Source: Kingella sp. (in: b-proteobacteria) (GTDB taxonomy: Bacteria > Pseudomonadota > Gammaproteobacteria > Burkholderiales > Neisseriaceae). From it: 64,000 nt of DNA. A program made the position numbers and the translations under genes. Each line of letters begins with the position of its first letter. Within the stretch, counting starts at the first letter, position 1. Positions 43,935-53,178 of this stretch are shown here, one piece after another. Under the pieces are notes generated by a model that did not search any database, was not told the origin of the DNA, and saw only the letters and a program-made list of their open reading frames with translations. Where the stretch lies: contig NZ_JAUMZV010000002.1 of assembly GCF_030527935.1 (NCBI RefSeq), positions 1 through 64,000 of the forward strand. Reading direction: 5' to 3'.

Positions 43935-44047
43935 AATCTCATTGAACGCACCATCTAGCCAAAAATCCCACCGTCCATTCCCATTTTCAGGCTGCCTATC
44001 ACCCATCCCCCATAGGCAGCCTGAAAACCATCCCGCCCCGCCCAATT

Positions 44048-44056
44048 TGCTATAAT
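44048..44056 (+). promoter_or_regulatory. Extended -10 promoter, probably for smc
   Basis: TG-C-TATAAT (extended -10), 206 bp before the smc ATG with only a Correia-like element between. No good -35 is seen. Confidence 0.55.
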
Positions 44057-44075
44057 CCGCCCCTTTTTTGCCCCA

Positions 44076-44234
44076 TATAGTGGATTCAATTTGAATGAGT
44101 ACAAGGCGGCGAGCCGCAGATAGTACAAGTAGTACAGCAAAACTGGCTTTGTCCAAATCTACGATTTGGCAACAAACCATTTCGCCAATGGTGGGCGAGC
44201 CAACGCAGTAATCATTCAAATTCAATTCACTATA
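44076..44234. repeat. Correia-like element, long form (copy C)
   Basis: 159 bp. TATAGTGGATTCAATTTGAA at the left matches its inverted right end at 21 of 23 positions; TATAGTGGATT is the canonical neisserial Correia terminus. Read on the minus strand the interior (GTACTACTTGTACTATCTGC, GCCGCCTTGTACTC) is close to the meningococcal element. The roughly 55-bp internal piece (AAACTGGCTTTGTCCAAATC…) is shared with 50840-50996 and missing from the short forms. Confidence 0.9.
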
Positions 44235-44261
44235 CCGGTTTCCCTCATTTCAGGCTGCCTT

Positions 44262-47200
44262 ATGCGTCTCACCCAAATCAAACTCGCAGGATTCAAATCC
44301 TTCATCGACCCTACCACCATCCACGTTCCCAGCCAGCTTGTTGCTGTGATTGGACCTAACGGCTGCGGCAAATCCAACGTCATCGATGCCGTGCGCTGGG
44401 TGTTGGGCGAATCGTCCGCCAAGCAGTTGCGCGGCGAATCCATGCAAGACGTGATTTCCAACGGCGCAGCCACCCGCCGCCCCGCGCCCCGCGCATCGGT
44501 GGAATTGGTGTTTGACAACAGTGCCCACGTTTTGCAAGGCGCGTGGGGGCAATACGCCGAAATCGCCATCAAACGCCAGCTCACGCGCCAAGGCGATTCC
44601 AGCTATTTCATCAACAACCAAGCCGTGCGCCGCCGCGACATCACCGACCTATTCCTAGGCACAGGCGTGGGCGCAAAAGGCTACGCCGTGATAGAGCAAG
44701 GCATGATTTCGCGCATCATCGAAGCCCGCCCCGAAGAATTGCGCGTGTATATTGAAGAAGCCGCAGGCGTTTCCAAATACAAAGAACGCCGCCGCGAAAC
44801 CGCTGCCCGCCTAGACGACACGCGCGAGCATTTGCAACGGCTAAGCGATTTGCAAACCGAGCTTGCCCGCCAAGTGGGAAAACTCAACGCCCAAGCCGCC
44901 ACCGCCGAGCAATACCGCAGCCTGAAAAGCGAATTGGCGCAAAATCAAAACCTATCCGACTACATCCAATGGCAAAACGCCATCGCCCAAGCCGATGCCG
45001 CCCAAGCGCAGCATGTTGCCGCCCAAGCGCAACAAGAAAGCCACCAAGCCAACAGCGACAGCCTAAACCAGCGCATCCAAGAGCTACGCCTAACCGAGCG
45101 CGAACAACAGCAGCAACACGACAGCCTGCAACAGCAACACGCCCAATCGCGCGAACACATCGCCCGCCTAGAAGAACAAATCCGCGCCCAACACGCGCAA
45201 AACGAACGCGCCGAACGCGACCGCCAATCCGCCCAAGCCCAGTTGCACAAACTGCGCCAGCAACACGCCGACACCCTAGCCGAGCGCGAAGCCTTGCTGC
45301 AACAAGCCGACAGCAAACACAGCGAGCTTGCCGCGCTTGCCCTAATCGTTGCCGAACACGAAGCGCGCCTGCCCGAGCTAGAAACCGCCGAGCAAACCAG
45401 CCAGCACAACCACCAAAGCCAGCGCGACCAAATCGGCAGCCTGAAACGCGAACTCGCGCTCAAACAGCAACAGCAACAGCACACCCAAACCACGCTTGCC
45501 AACCACCGCAGCCGCATCCAACGCCTAGAAGACGAATTATCCCAGCTTGCCGCCGCCGATAATCCCGCCTTGCAACAAGCCAAAGATGCCGCGCAAACCC
45601 TGCAACACCAATGCCAAGCCGCCGAAATCCAATGGCAACACAGCCAAGCCCAATTAGGCAGCCTGAAAACGCAGCAGCAAAAGCAGCAAGCGCATTATCA
45701 AACGCTCAATCAGCAACACATCGCCGCGCAAGCCCAGCAGCAAGCCCTTGCCCAAATCCTGCGCAGCAGCGCGGCCAATGACTTTTGGGCGACCACCGAC
45801 TACGCGCAAACCCCAAGCCTATGGCAACAGCTTACCGCGCCCGAAGCATGGCAACACGCCATCAGCGTGGTGCTTGCCGAACGCTTGCACGCCAAAAAGC
45901 TGCCCGCCCAAGCCGCCTTGCCCAGCCCCTTGCCGCAAGGCGCAGCCGCATGGCTCAACCAAGTCCATCCCGTGAGCAAGAAAACCCAGCCCGCCCAAGC
46001 CCTGCTCAACCAAATCCAAGCGCATAAAGATTTTCAGGCTGCCTTACACGACTGGTTAGACGGCATCCTGTGCGCTCCCGATTTGGACTACGCCATCGCC
46101 CACCAAAGCGAACTTGCCCCGCAGCAAACATGGCTCACGCCGCAAGGGCATCGCGTGGACAGGCACAGCATCGCGCTCTACAACGAAGCCAGTAGCCAAA
46201 ACCTGATGCAGCAAAAAGCCCAGCACGACCAATTAAGCGCGCAACTTGCCGCGCTTGCCCCGCAGCTTGCCGCCGCCCAACAGCAAGCCGAAGACGCGCA
46301 AACCGCGTTAGACCAAGCCGAAACCGCGCACGACCAAGCCCAAGCGCAATATCGCGAACTGTTAAGCCAGTTGCAACAAGCGCAAAACCACGCCAACCAG
46401 CTTACCGAGCGCAGCAACCAAGCCCAGCTGCGCCGTGAACACATCGCCCAAGAGCAAGCCCAGTTGCAAGACGAAATAGAACTGCTTGCCCAACGAAGCG
46501 ACAGCCTAGCCGAAGACAGCGACACCCTTGCCCAATCGCTCGCCGAGTTGGAACACCAATTTGACACGCTTTCAGGCAGCCTGAAAACGCAACAGCACGC
46601 GCTGAAAACCGCCCAACTCGCCCTGCTGGAAGCCAATCGCCAATACGGCGCAGCCGAAGTGGAACAGCACAAAATCCAACAACGCGCCGACAGCCTAGCC
46701 GAGCAAGCCGCGCAAATTTTGCTGCAACAGCAAGACTGGCAGCAGCGCATGGAAGAAGCCGCGCTCGCCCAAGAAGCCGATGCCGAAAGCACCGAGCTTG
46801 CCGAGCAACTGGTTATCGCGCAAGAAAGCAGCACTGCGCTTGCCGAGCGCATCGCTACCGCGCAAGACACCCTAGCCGCCACCCAAGCGCAAGGGCAAGA
46901 TTTGTTCCAACAAGCCCAAGCCATCGCCGCCGAGTTGCCGCAGATTCAGGCTGCCGTGCAAAACGCGCTGTTGCAACAACAGCAAGCCGAGCTTAACGCC
47001 CAGCGTTACCACGAGCAGCTTCACGAACGTGGCGCAGATTTAGCCGCCCTTGCCACCGGCGAGCATTCAGGCAGCCTGAAAAGCCTATCGCAACACATCA
47101 ACCGCCTGCTGGCGCAAATTGAAGCCTTGGGCGCGGTAAACCTTGCCGCGCTGGACGAGCTTGCCGAAGCCCAGCAGCGCAGCGACTACTACCGCAGCAA

Positions 47201-47744
47201 AAGCGAAGACGTGCAAAACGCCATCGCCCTGCTGGAAGAAGCCATCGCCCAAATTGACCACGAAACCCAAACCCGTTTTTTGGAAACCTTTAACGCGGTC
47301 AACGCCAAAATGCAAAGCATCTTCCCCACGCTGTTTGGCGGCGGCGAAGCCACCTTGCAGCTCACCAACAGCGACCCGCTCAGCGCAGGCATCAGCATCA
47401 TGGCGCGCCCCATAGGCAAAAAAAACAGCTCCATCCACCTATTGAGCGGCGGCGAAAAAGCCCTAACCGCCATGAGCCTAGTATTCGCCCTGTTCAGCCT
47501 AAACCCCGCGCCGTTCTGCTTGCTGGACGAAGTGGATGCCCCGCTGGACGACGCCAACACCAGCCGCTTTTGCCAACTGGTGAAAGAAATGTCCGCCCAA
47601 ACCCAGTTTCTCTATGTCTCGCACAATCGCCTAACCATGGAAATGGCAGAGCAGCTTATCGGCGTAACCATGCAGGAAAAAGGCGTATCGCGCATTGTGG
47701 CGGTGGATATCAAACAAGCCATGCAGATGGCAGAAGCAGCCTGA
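44262..47744 (+). CDS. smc: Chromosome partition protein SMC
   Basis: 1160 residues; a rod-shaped ATPase that organises and segregates the chromosome with ScpA/ScpB. The ATG at 44262 begins the family N-terminus RLTQIKLAGFKSFIDPT. Walker A GPNGCGKSN (about 32-40), long Gln/Ala-rich coiled coils, hinge at about 500-650, C-loop LSGGEKAL (about 1061) and Walker B CLLDEVDAPLDD (about 1088). The open frame upstream reads through a Correia element and is rejected. Several DUS lie in the coiled coils as GSLK. Composition is extremely rich in Gln and Ala codons, more so than its neighbours. Confidence 0.96.
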   Translation: MRLTQIKLAGFKSFIDPTTIHVPSQLVAVIGPNGCGKSNVIDAVRWVLGESSAKQLRGESMQDVISNGAATRRPAPRASVELVFDNSAHVLQGAWGQYAEIAIKRQLTRQGDSSYFINNQAVRRRDITDLFLGTGVGAKGYAVIEQGMISRIIEARPEELRVYIEEAAGVSKYKERRRETAARLDDTREHLQRLSDLQTELARQVGKLNAQAATAEQYRSLKSELAQNQNLSDYIQWQNAIAQADAAQAQHVAAQAQQESHQANSDSLNQRIQELRLTEREQQQQHDSLQQQHAQSREHIARLEEQIRAQHAQNERAERDRQSAQAQLHKLRQQHADTLAEREALLQQADSKHSELAALALIVAEHEARLPELETAEQTSQHNHQSQRDQIGSLKRELALKQQQQQHTQTTLANHRSRIQRLEDELSQLAAADNPALQQAKDAAQTLQHQCQAAEIQWQHSQAQLGSLKTQQQKQQAHYQTLNQQHIAAQAQQQALAQILRSSAANDFWATTDYAQTPSLWQQLTAPEAWQHAISVVLAERLHAKKLPAQAALPSPLPQGAAAWLNQVHPVSKKTQPAQALLNQIQAHKDFQAALHDWLDGILCAPDLDYAIAHQSELAPQQTWLTPQGHRVDRHSIALYNEASSQNLMQQKAQHDQLSAQLAALAPQLAAAQQQAEDAQTALDQAETAHDQAQAQYRELLSQLQQAQNHANQLTERSNQAQLRREHIAQEQAQLQDEIELLAQRSDSLAEDSDTLAQSLAELEHQFDTLSGSLKTQQHALKTAQLALLEANRQYGAAEVEQHKIQQRADSLAEQAAQILLQQQDWQQRMEEAALAQEADAESTELAEQLVIAQESSTALAERIATAQDTLAATQAQGQDLFQQAQAIAAELPQIQAAVQNALLQQQQAELNAQRYHEQLHERGADLAALATGEHSGSLKSLSQHINRLLAQIEALGAVNLAALDELAEAQQRSDYYRSKSEDVQNAIALLEEAIAQIDHETQTRFLETFNAVNAKMQSIFPTLFGGGEATLQLTNSDPLSAGISIMARPIGKKNSSIHLLSGGEKALTAMSLVFALFSLNPAPFCLLDEVDAPLDDANTSRFCQLVKEMSAQTQFLYVSHNRLTMEMAEQLIGVTMQEKGVSRIVAVDIKQAMQMAEAA

Positions 47745-47805
47745 AAATAACAATGGAGCGTTGATGGTTCGCCGACATTATTAGTAAACCAGTTATGCGA
47801 TGTTT

Positions 47806-47967
47806 AGAACCTGTATTCACTATTTCCATAGACATCTTTTATGCCCTAAAAACGCGGCTACTGCGTTAAAAATGCTCGCAAGGTGTCCAACCTTACTGCG
47901 CTTTTTGCCTTGTATCCGCGCTTTTATTTCATAAAATCTGCCTATGGAAATAGTGAATACAGGTTCT
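47806..47967 (+). repeat. 162-bp MITE, AGAACCTGTATTCAC family (copy 3)
   Basis: Same orientation and length as 36052-36213. A DUS pair at 48006-48041 follows and could end smc transcripts. A 13-bp remnant of the same MITE end (GAATACAGGTTCT) sits fused to a DUS at 50549-50561. Confidence 0.85.
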
Positions 47968-48053
47968 TAATCGGCGTTGGCGATAAGCCGCCACCGTTCC
48001 ATCTCAAAGGCAGCCTGAAAGATAATTTTCAGGCTGCCTTTGCCGTTATCCGC

Positions 48054-48059
48054 TACAAT
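48054..48059 (+). promoter_or_regulatory. -10 box for rluB
   Basis: TACAAT in the context CCGCTACAATACGC, 135 bp upstream of the rluB start; the same CTACAATnCGC context recurs before typA. Confidence 0.45.
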
Positions 48060-48193
48060 ACGCTACTTTTTTATTAACCCATCCTGCCGTGATTGCCACA
48101 CCGCAGAAGAACCGTTTTCAGGCTGCCTCAATCCAATTGTTCACAAATGATTGTTCGCAAAAGGCAGCCTGAAAACCGTTACGGAGACCCACC

Positions 48194-49267
48194 ATGTCCA
48201 AAAAATCCAAACGCTCCTATCTTGACGACATTTCCGCCAACAAGCCTGCGCGTTCATCCAAACCAGCCAGCAAAGCCAAAGGCAGCCTGAAATCCCATCC
48301 CCAAAGGCAGCCTGAAAACGAGTTCAGCGAGTTTCGGCGAAGCCAAAGTAAACAAACCGAGCGCAGCCCAAACCATCCCACCGCCGACCAACCCATCAAA
48401 CCGCGCGTAACCAAAGCCAAAAAACTCATCGTCCGCGCCCCCAACCAAAAAATTCAACAGCGCGCCGATTTTCTAAAAGAGCAACGCGCCGACCTATCGC
48501 GCCAAGAGCCCGAACGCCTGCAAAAAATCCTTGCCGCATCAGGCGTAGGCTCGCGCCGCCAAATGGAAGAATGGATTAGCAACGGCTGGGTGCAAGTGAA
48601 CGGCAAAACCGCGCAGTTGGGCGACAAAGTCTCGCCCGACGACCAAGTAACGGTGAAAGGCAACGCCATCAAGCTCAAATGGGCCGACCGCCTGCCGCGC
48701 ATCATCCTGTATTACAAGCAAGAAGGCGAAATCGTCTCGCGCGACGACCCGCAAGGGCGTGTTAGCATTTTTGACCGCCTGCCGCAAGCCGCCAGCAGCC
48801 GCTGGGTCGCCATCGGGCGGCTGGACATCAACACCAGCGGCTTGCTGATTTTGACCACATCGGGCGAGCTGGTGCAGCGTTTCGCCCATCCCAAATTTGA
48901 AGTGCAGCGCGAATACGCCGTGCGCGTGCTCGGCGAAGTCAGCCGCGAGCAAATGCAGCAGCTCACGCAAGGCATCATGCTGGACGACGGCTTGGCGCAG
49001 GTGGAACGCATCAACGAACAGGGCGGCGAAGGCGCGAACAAATGGTACAACGTGGTCATCAAAGAAGGGCGCAACCGCGAAGTACGCCGCATTTTTGAAC
49101 ACATCGGGCTCACCGTCAGCCGCTTGGTGCGCGTGGGCTTCGGGCCGATTGGCTTGCCCAACCGCCTAAAACGCGGGCAGTTCTACGAACTCAACCCCGC
49201 CGAAGTTGCCGCCATTTTGAAATGGGCAGACATGGCGTTGCCCAATAGCGGCAAACGGCGCAGATAG
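48194..49267 (+). CDS. rluB: 23S rRNA pseudouridine synthase RluB
   Basis: 357 residues. A long basic N-terminal extension (about 1-105) is followed by an S4 RNA-binding domain (RLQKILAASGVGSRRQMEEWI) and the RsuA/RluB catalytic domain with the Asp motif GRLDINTSGLLILT (about 217-230). RluB makes pseudouridine 2605 in 23S rRNA. The N-terminal extension contains two adjacent DUS (GSLKSHPQRQPEN) and a SEFRRSQ stretch resembling the ftsK linker repeat, so it appears partly built from repeat DNA. Confidence 0.92.
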   Translation: MSKKSKRSYLDDISANKPARSSKPASKAKGSLKSHPQRQPENEFSEFRRSQSKQTERSPNHPTADQPIKPRVTKAKKLIVRAPNQKIQQRADFLKEQRADLSRQEPERLQKILAASGVGSRRQMEEWISNGWVQVNGKTAQLGDKVSPDDQVTVKGNAIKLKWADRLPRIILYYKQEGEIVSRDDPQGRVSIFDRLPQAASSRWVAIGRLDINTSGLLILTTSGELVQRFAHPKFEVQREYAVRVLGEVSREQMQQLTQGIMLDDGLAQVERINEQGGEGANKWYNVVIKEGRNREVRRIFEHIGLTVSRLVRVGFGPIGLPNRLKRGQFYELNPAEVAAILKWADMALPNSGKRRR

Positions 49268-49535
49268 GGCAGGCGTTAGGCAGCCTGAAAACGGGATGGA
49301 TGGCACGGCGTGGCTGTTGCCCAGCATTATCCGCTGGCAAAATCCGTTTTCAGGCTGCCTAATCCCATCAACTTAGGCAGCCTGAAAAACCATTCAGCCA
49401 AGCCCAATCCGCATTACCATCCCCATGCTTTTCAGGCTGCCCCAACGCATAAGGCAGCCTGAAAACAAACAGAACGACAACCCTTTCAGGCTGCCTTCAT
49501 CCCATCCATCCAACTCGTTACTCAAAGGAAAATCT

Positions 49536-49883
49536 ATAGCCATCCAAGCCGAATATCAAAAAAATGGCACAGTCAGCTACACGCTCAAAACCGTCCCCAA
49601 CGACCGCGACCCGTTAGACGACTGCGGTGTGGACTACACCAACGCCCAAGCATGGATGTTCGCCTGCCGCTGGCAAGAAGTGGACGGCAAACTCTTTCGC
49701 ATTCAGCACTACGCCAAAGACCAAGTGGACAAATTAGACCTACTAGAACGCGACCGCGAAATCCTGCACCAACTCAAACAATCGCTCCGCTACGGCAACG
49801 ATGACGTGCTGGATTTATCCTGCGAAACCATCATCCTAGAAGCCATCTACACCAAATATTGCCAACTCTATCCCAACGTATAA
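49536..49883 (+). CDS. Hypothetical protein with a probable ATA start codon
   Basis: About 115 residues if it starts at 49536. A good ribosome site (AAAGGAAAA) lies the right distance from ATAGCCATCCAA, where ATG GCC would be expected. The only in-frame ATG (49425) lies upstream, within DUS-filled DNA. The protein (AEYQKNGTVSYTLK ... DDCGVDYTNAQAWMFACRWQEVDG ... LSCETIILEAIYTKYCQLYP) is compact and coding-like and ends 10 bp before pyrE, suggesting coupling. Family not recognised. Either a non-standard start or a start-codon mutation that lowers expression. Confidence 0.6.
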   Translation: MAIQAEYQKNGTVSYTLKTVPNDRDPLDDCGVDYTNAQAWMFACRWQEVDGKLFRIQHYAKDQVDKLDLLERDREILHQLKQSLRYGNDDVLDLSCETIILEAIYTKYCQLYPNV

Positions 49884-49893
49884 GGACAACGCC

Positions 49894-50541
49894 ATGACCG
49901 ACTTCCGCCAAGACTTTCTCCAATTCGCCCTGCGCCAAAACGTGCTCAAATTCGGCGAATTCACCACCAAAGCAGGCCGCCAATCGCCCTATTTCTTCAA
50001 CGCAGGCTTGTTCAACGACGGCGCGTCCACCTTGCAACTGGCGCGGTTCTACGCCCAAGCCATCGCAGACAGCCCAGTCCAGTTTGATATGCTGTTCGGC
50101 CCCGCCTACAAAGGCATCATCCTCGCCGCCGCCACCGCCATGATGCTCGCCGAGCGCGGCATCAACGTCCCCTTCGCCTACAACCGCAAAGAAGCCAAAG
50201 ACCACGGCGAAGGCGGCACGCTGGTGGGCGCACCGCTTCAAGGGCGCGTGCTGATTATCGACGACGTGATTTCCGCAGGCACGTCCGTGCGCGAAAGCGT
50301 GCAGCTTATCCGACAAGCAGGCGCAACAGCCGCAGGCGTAGCCATCGCACTAGACCGCATGGAAAAAGGCACAGGCGAATTATCCGCCGTGCAAGAAGTG
50401 CAACAACAATACGGACTGCCCGTTGTCGCCATCGCCAACCTGCTGGATTTATTCGCCCTGCTAGAACAAAGCGGCAGCGCAGAATTGGCGCAGTTTGTTG
50501 AACCCATGCGCGCCTACCGCGCCCGCTACGGCGTGGCATAG
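49894..50541 (+). CDS. pyrE: Orotate phosphoribosyltransferase
   Basis: Pyrimidine synthesis: orotate plus PRPP to OMP. 215 residues. Motifs YFFNAGLFNDG, FGPAYKGIILAAATA, the flexible loop YNRKEAKDHGEGG and the PRPP-binding VLIIDDVISAGTS. AAGGACAA precedes the ATG. A DUS fused to a MITE remnant follows the stop. Confidence 0.97.
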   Translation: MTDFRQDFLQFALRQNVLKFGEFTTKAGRQSPYFFNAGLFNDGASTLQLARFYAQAIADSPVQFDMLFGPAYKGIILAAATAMMLAERGINVPFAYNRKEAKDHGEGGTLVGAPLQGRVLIIDDVISAGTSVRESVQLIRQAGATAAGVAIALDRMEKGTGELSAVQEVQQQYGLPVVAIANLLDLFALLEQSGSAELAQFVEPMRAYRARYGVA

Positions 50542-50839
50542 GCAGCCTGAATACAGGTTCTTAATACGCAAGAACACGGCTTGCCAGCAAGCCGTAGCGG
50601 CGCGGGGCGCGTTTTAGCTACGCAACTCCTCTTCGCTACGCAGGCTGCCTATTGTTGCGCCCGCGTTTAAATAATTGTTGCCATCCCAGCAAATAAGGCA
50701 GCCTGAAAAGCACAACACAAACACAACGCCAAACAAAAATACAGGCAGCCTGAAACCATCGCAATCCGTTTCAGGCTGCCTTGTCCAATATCCTAACTCC
50801 ATCATTTTCCAGTACAATCTGCCCTTTACCAACCACAAA
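50542..50839. other. Intergenic gap after pyrE
   Basis: DUS-MITE fusion (50541-50563), palindrome ACGGCTTGCCAGCAAGCCGT (50576-50595), a TTTTAGCTACGCAACTCCTC-type repeat, several DUS, and a TACAAT (50813-50818) that could be the -10 for the oxidoreductase downstream of the Correia-like element. Confidence 0.5.
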
Positions 50840-50996
50840 TATAGTCGTTTCACACAGCCTTAGACAAGACGGCGAGCCGCAGATAGTACAAGTAGTACAG
50901 CAAAACTGGCTTTGTCCAAATCTACGATTTGGCAACAAACCATTTCGCCCGTGGTGTGCGAGCCAACGCAGTATAAGGCTGTATGGGACGACTATA
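50840..50996. repeat. Correia-like element, long form with TAGTCGTT ends (copy E)
   Basis: 157 bp. TIRs TATAGTCGTTTCACACAGCC and inverted TATAGTCGTCCCATACAGCC. The core is nearly identical to copy C (44076-44234) including the roughly 55-bp internal piece, but the ends are those of copy D (26616). It stops 15 bp before the ATG of the next gene, whose ribosome site (AAGGAA) lies just outside. Confidence 0.88.
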
Positions 50997-51011
50997 ACAA
51001 GGAACCCAACC

Positions 51012-52847
51012 ATGCCCCTACACCTTACCCGCCGCCGCTTTATCAAAAGCACCGCCGCCGTTGGCACACTCGCCTTTGCCAGCCCCGTTTACCGCGCCCT
51101 TGCCGCCGAAGAAGCCGCTGCCTACTATCCGCCCGCGCTCATCCGCGCCCTGATGGGCGATAACGACGGCAGCCAAGCCGCCGCCCACGGCGTTGCCCTG
51201 CGCGGAAAAAGCGTAACCCTGCCCGCCACCGCCAGCGAGCAATACGATTTAATCATCATCGGCGCAGGATTAAGCGGGCTGTCCGCCGCCTATCTGTACC
51301 AAAAATCGCGCCCCAAAGCCAAAATCCTGATTTTGGACGCGCACCAAGACTTCGGCGGACACGCCATCCGCAACGAATTTCGCGCCAACGGCAAGCTGAT
51401 TCTAGGTTACGGCGGCAGCGAATCCATAGACTCGCCCAAAACAGGCTACTCGCGCCAAGCCAAGCAAATCCTGCGCGATTTGGGCATTGATTACACCCAA
51501 TTCAACCGCTATTTTGACCAAACCCTATACGAGCAAAAATGGGGCTTGAAAGAAGGCGTGTTCTTTGACGAAGCCAGCTTGGGCAAAAACGCCGTGGTGG
51601 CAGGGCAGCCTGAAACCGGCAACGCCCAATCCGCCGCCGTGATTGCCCAGTTCCCCCTGTCTGATGACGACCGCGCCGCGCTCACCCAGCTTTACACCCG
51701 CCCCGCCGACTATTGGCAAGGCAAAAGCCGCCGCGCCCGCGCCGAACTCGCCCACAGCACCAGCTACTACGACTTTCTCAAAAACACCGCCAAACTGCCG
51801 CAAGGCGCGTTGGACTACCTTACCCAAATCAGCAGCGAATACTGGGGCATCTCCATCCACGCCATTTCCGTGTACGCCGCGCTGGAAAACGGCTACCCTG
51901 GGGTGCAAAACCTGAAACTGGCGCACACCGCCCACGCCGAAGAGCCCTACATCTACCATTTCCCTGACGGCAACGCTTCCATCGCCCGCCTGCTGGTGCG
52001 CAAACTCATTCCCAGCATCGCCGCAGGGCACAGCATGGAAGACATCGTTACCGCCCAATTTGATTACAGCAAACTGGATTTGCCCGCCAACAACGTCCGC
52101 ATCCGCCTGAACAGCACCGCGCTGATTGCGCAAAACACCGCGCAAGGCGTAGCTGTCGCCTATCAAGCGCAAGGCAGCCAAGAATTGCAACGCGCCGATG
52201 CCGCCAAATGTATTTTCGCAGGGCACAGCGCATTGGCAGCGCGCATCATGCCTGATATGCCCGCAGCGCAAAAAACCGCCGAGCAGAGCAACTCGCGCAC
52301 GCCTATGGTTTACGCCAACGCGCTGGTAAAAAATGCCCACGCATTCAAAAAACTCGGCGTGCACCGCCTATACGCGCCCACCGCGTTTTTCTGCGACGTG
52401 AAACTGGACGACCCCGTGAGCATCGGCGACTACCAATGCACCCAAACGCCAGATGAGCCGATTGTCATCCACATGGCGCACATCGCCACCGCGCTGGAAG
52501 GCAAAACCCCGCAGGAAATGTACAAAAAAGGGCGCGGCAAACTGGCAGGCATGACGTTTGACGACATCAAAGCCGAAATGCTCAAACAGCTTCGCGCCAT
52601 CTACGCGCTGGCAGGCGAAAATCTGGACGACAACCTGCTGGACGTATCCATCAACCGCTGGTCGCACGGATACAGCTACGAGCGGCTGGATTTGTTCAAC
52701 ACCGGGCGCAACGCCGCCGACACCACCGCGCAAATGCAAAAGCGCGTGGGCAACATTTTCATGGCAGGCAGCGATGTGGCATGGAAACCCTATGTGCAAG
52801 GCGCGTTTGACCAAGCCTATCGCGCGGTGAAAGAAGCCTTGGCGTAG
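51012..52847 (+). CDS. Tat-exported FAD-dependent oxidoreductase, spermidine-dehydrogenase-like
   Basis: 611 residues. Twin-arginine signal TRRRFIKSTAAVGTLAFA at residues 6-23, cleavage near ALA-AEE, FAD-binding GAGLSGLSAAYLY (about 83-95) followed by the Glu-equivalent VILDAH region, and a C-terminal FAD motif IFMAGSDVAWKPYVQGAFDQA. Length and architecture resemble bacterial spermidine dehydrogenases (PA3713 type), which oxidise polyamines in the periplasm; the substrate is inferred only. ATG at 51012 with AAGGAA upstream. Confidence 0.75.
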   Translation: MPLHLTRRRFIKSTAAVGTLAFASPVYRALAAEEAAAYYPPALIRALMGDNDGSQAAAHGVALRGKSVTLPATASEQYDLIIIGAGLSGLSAAYLYQKSRPKAKILILDAHQDFGGHAIRNEFRANGKLILGYGGSESIDSPKTGYSRQAKQILRDLGIDYTQFNRYFDQTLYEQKWGLKEGVFFDEASLGKNAVVAGQPETGNAQSAAVIAQFPLSDDDRAALTQLYTRPADYWQGKSRRARAELAHSTSYYDFLKNTAKLPQGALDYLTQISSEYWGISIHAISVYAALENGYPGVQNLKLAHTAHAEEPYIYHFPDGNASIARLLVRKLIPSIAAGHSMEDIVTAQFDYSKLDLPANNVRIRLNSTALIAQNTAQGVAVAYQAQGSQELQRADAAKCIFAGHSALAARIMPDMPAAQKTAEQSNSRTPMVYANALVKNAHAFKKLGVHRLYAPTAFFCDVKLDDPVSIGDYQCTQTPDEPIVIHMAHIATALEGKTPQEMYKKGRGKLAGMTFDDIKAEMLKQLRAIYALAGENLDDNLLDVSINRWSHGYSYERLDLFNTGRNAADTTAQMQKRVGNIFMAGSDVAWKPYVQGAFDQAYRAVKEALA

Positions 52848-53178
52848 TTTTTGCGCACAATAAGGCAGCCTGAAAACGGGTTTGATTGCGCTGTATCGCG
52901 TTTACTCGTTTTAGCTTCGCTGAAACTCGCTACGCTCGTTTTCAGGCTGCCTCAATTATGTCGCCATACGCAAAGGCAGCCTGAAACAGTATTTTTGGAT
53001 TTCAGGCTGCCTTTATTGCGCCCTTGCTATGCCACACCAAGGCAGCCTGAAACCCACAATCGTGCTACAATGCGCGGTTTTCTTATTTCAACCCCCTTGT
53101 TTACGCAAACAACCGCGCCCCAGCGGCTTTTGTTTTTGTAAACCAGTACAAATCAAACCAAAAGGCAAAACAATCGCC
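52848..53178. other. Gap before typA: repeats and promoter
   Basis: A GCTTCGCTGAAACTCGCTAC repeat ending in a DUS (52909-52951), the free-standing version of the unit amplified in the ftsK linker; four more DUS; an extended -10 TGCTACAAT (53063-53071) about 108 bp before typA. Confidence 0.6.

Noticed and set aside
44166..44261. Upstream extension of smc
   Set aside because: It translates the Correia-like element; the family N-terminus starts at 44262.
44285..44300. tRNA-like GGATTCAAATCC
   Set aside because: It is the smc codons for AGFKSF; no cloverleaf surrounds it. No tRNA was found in the window.
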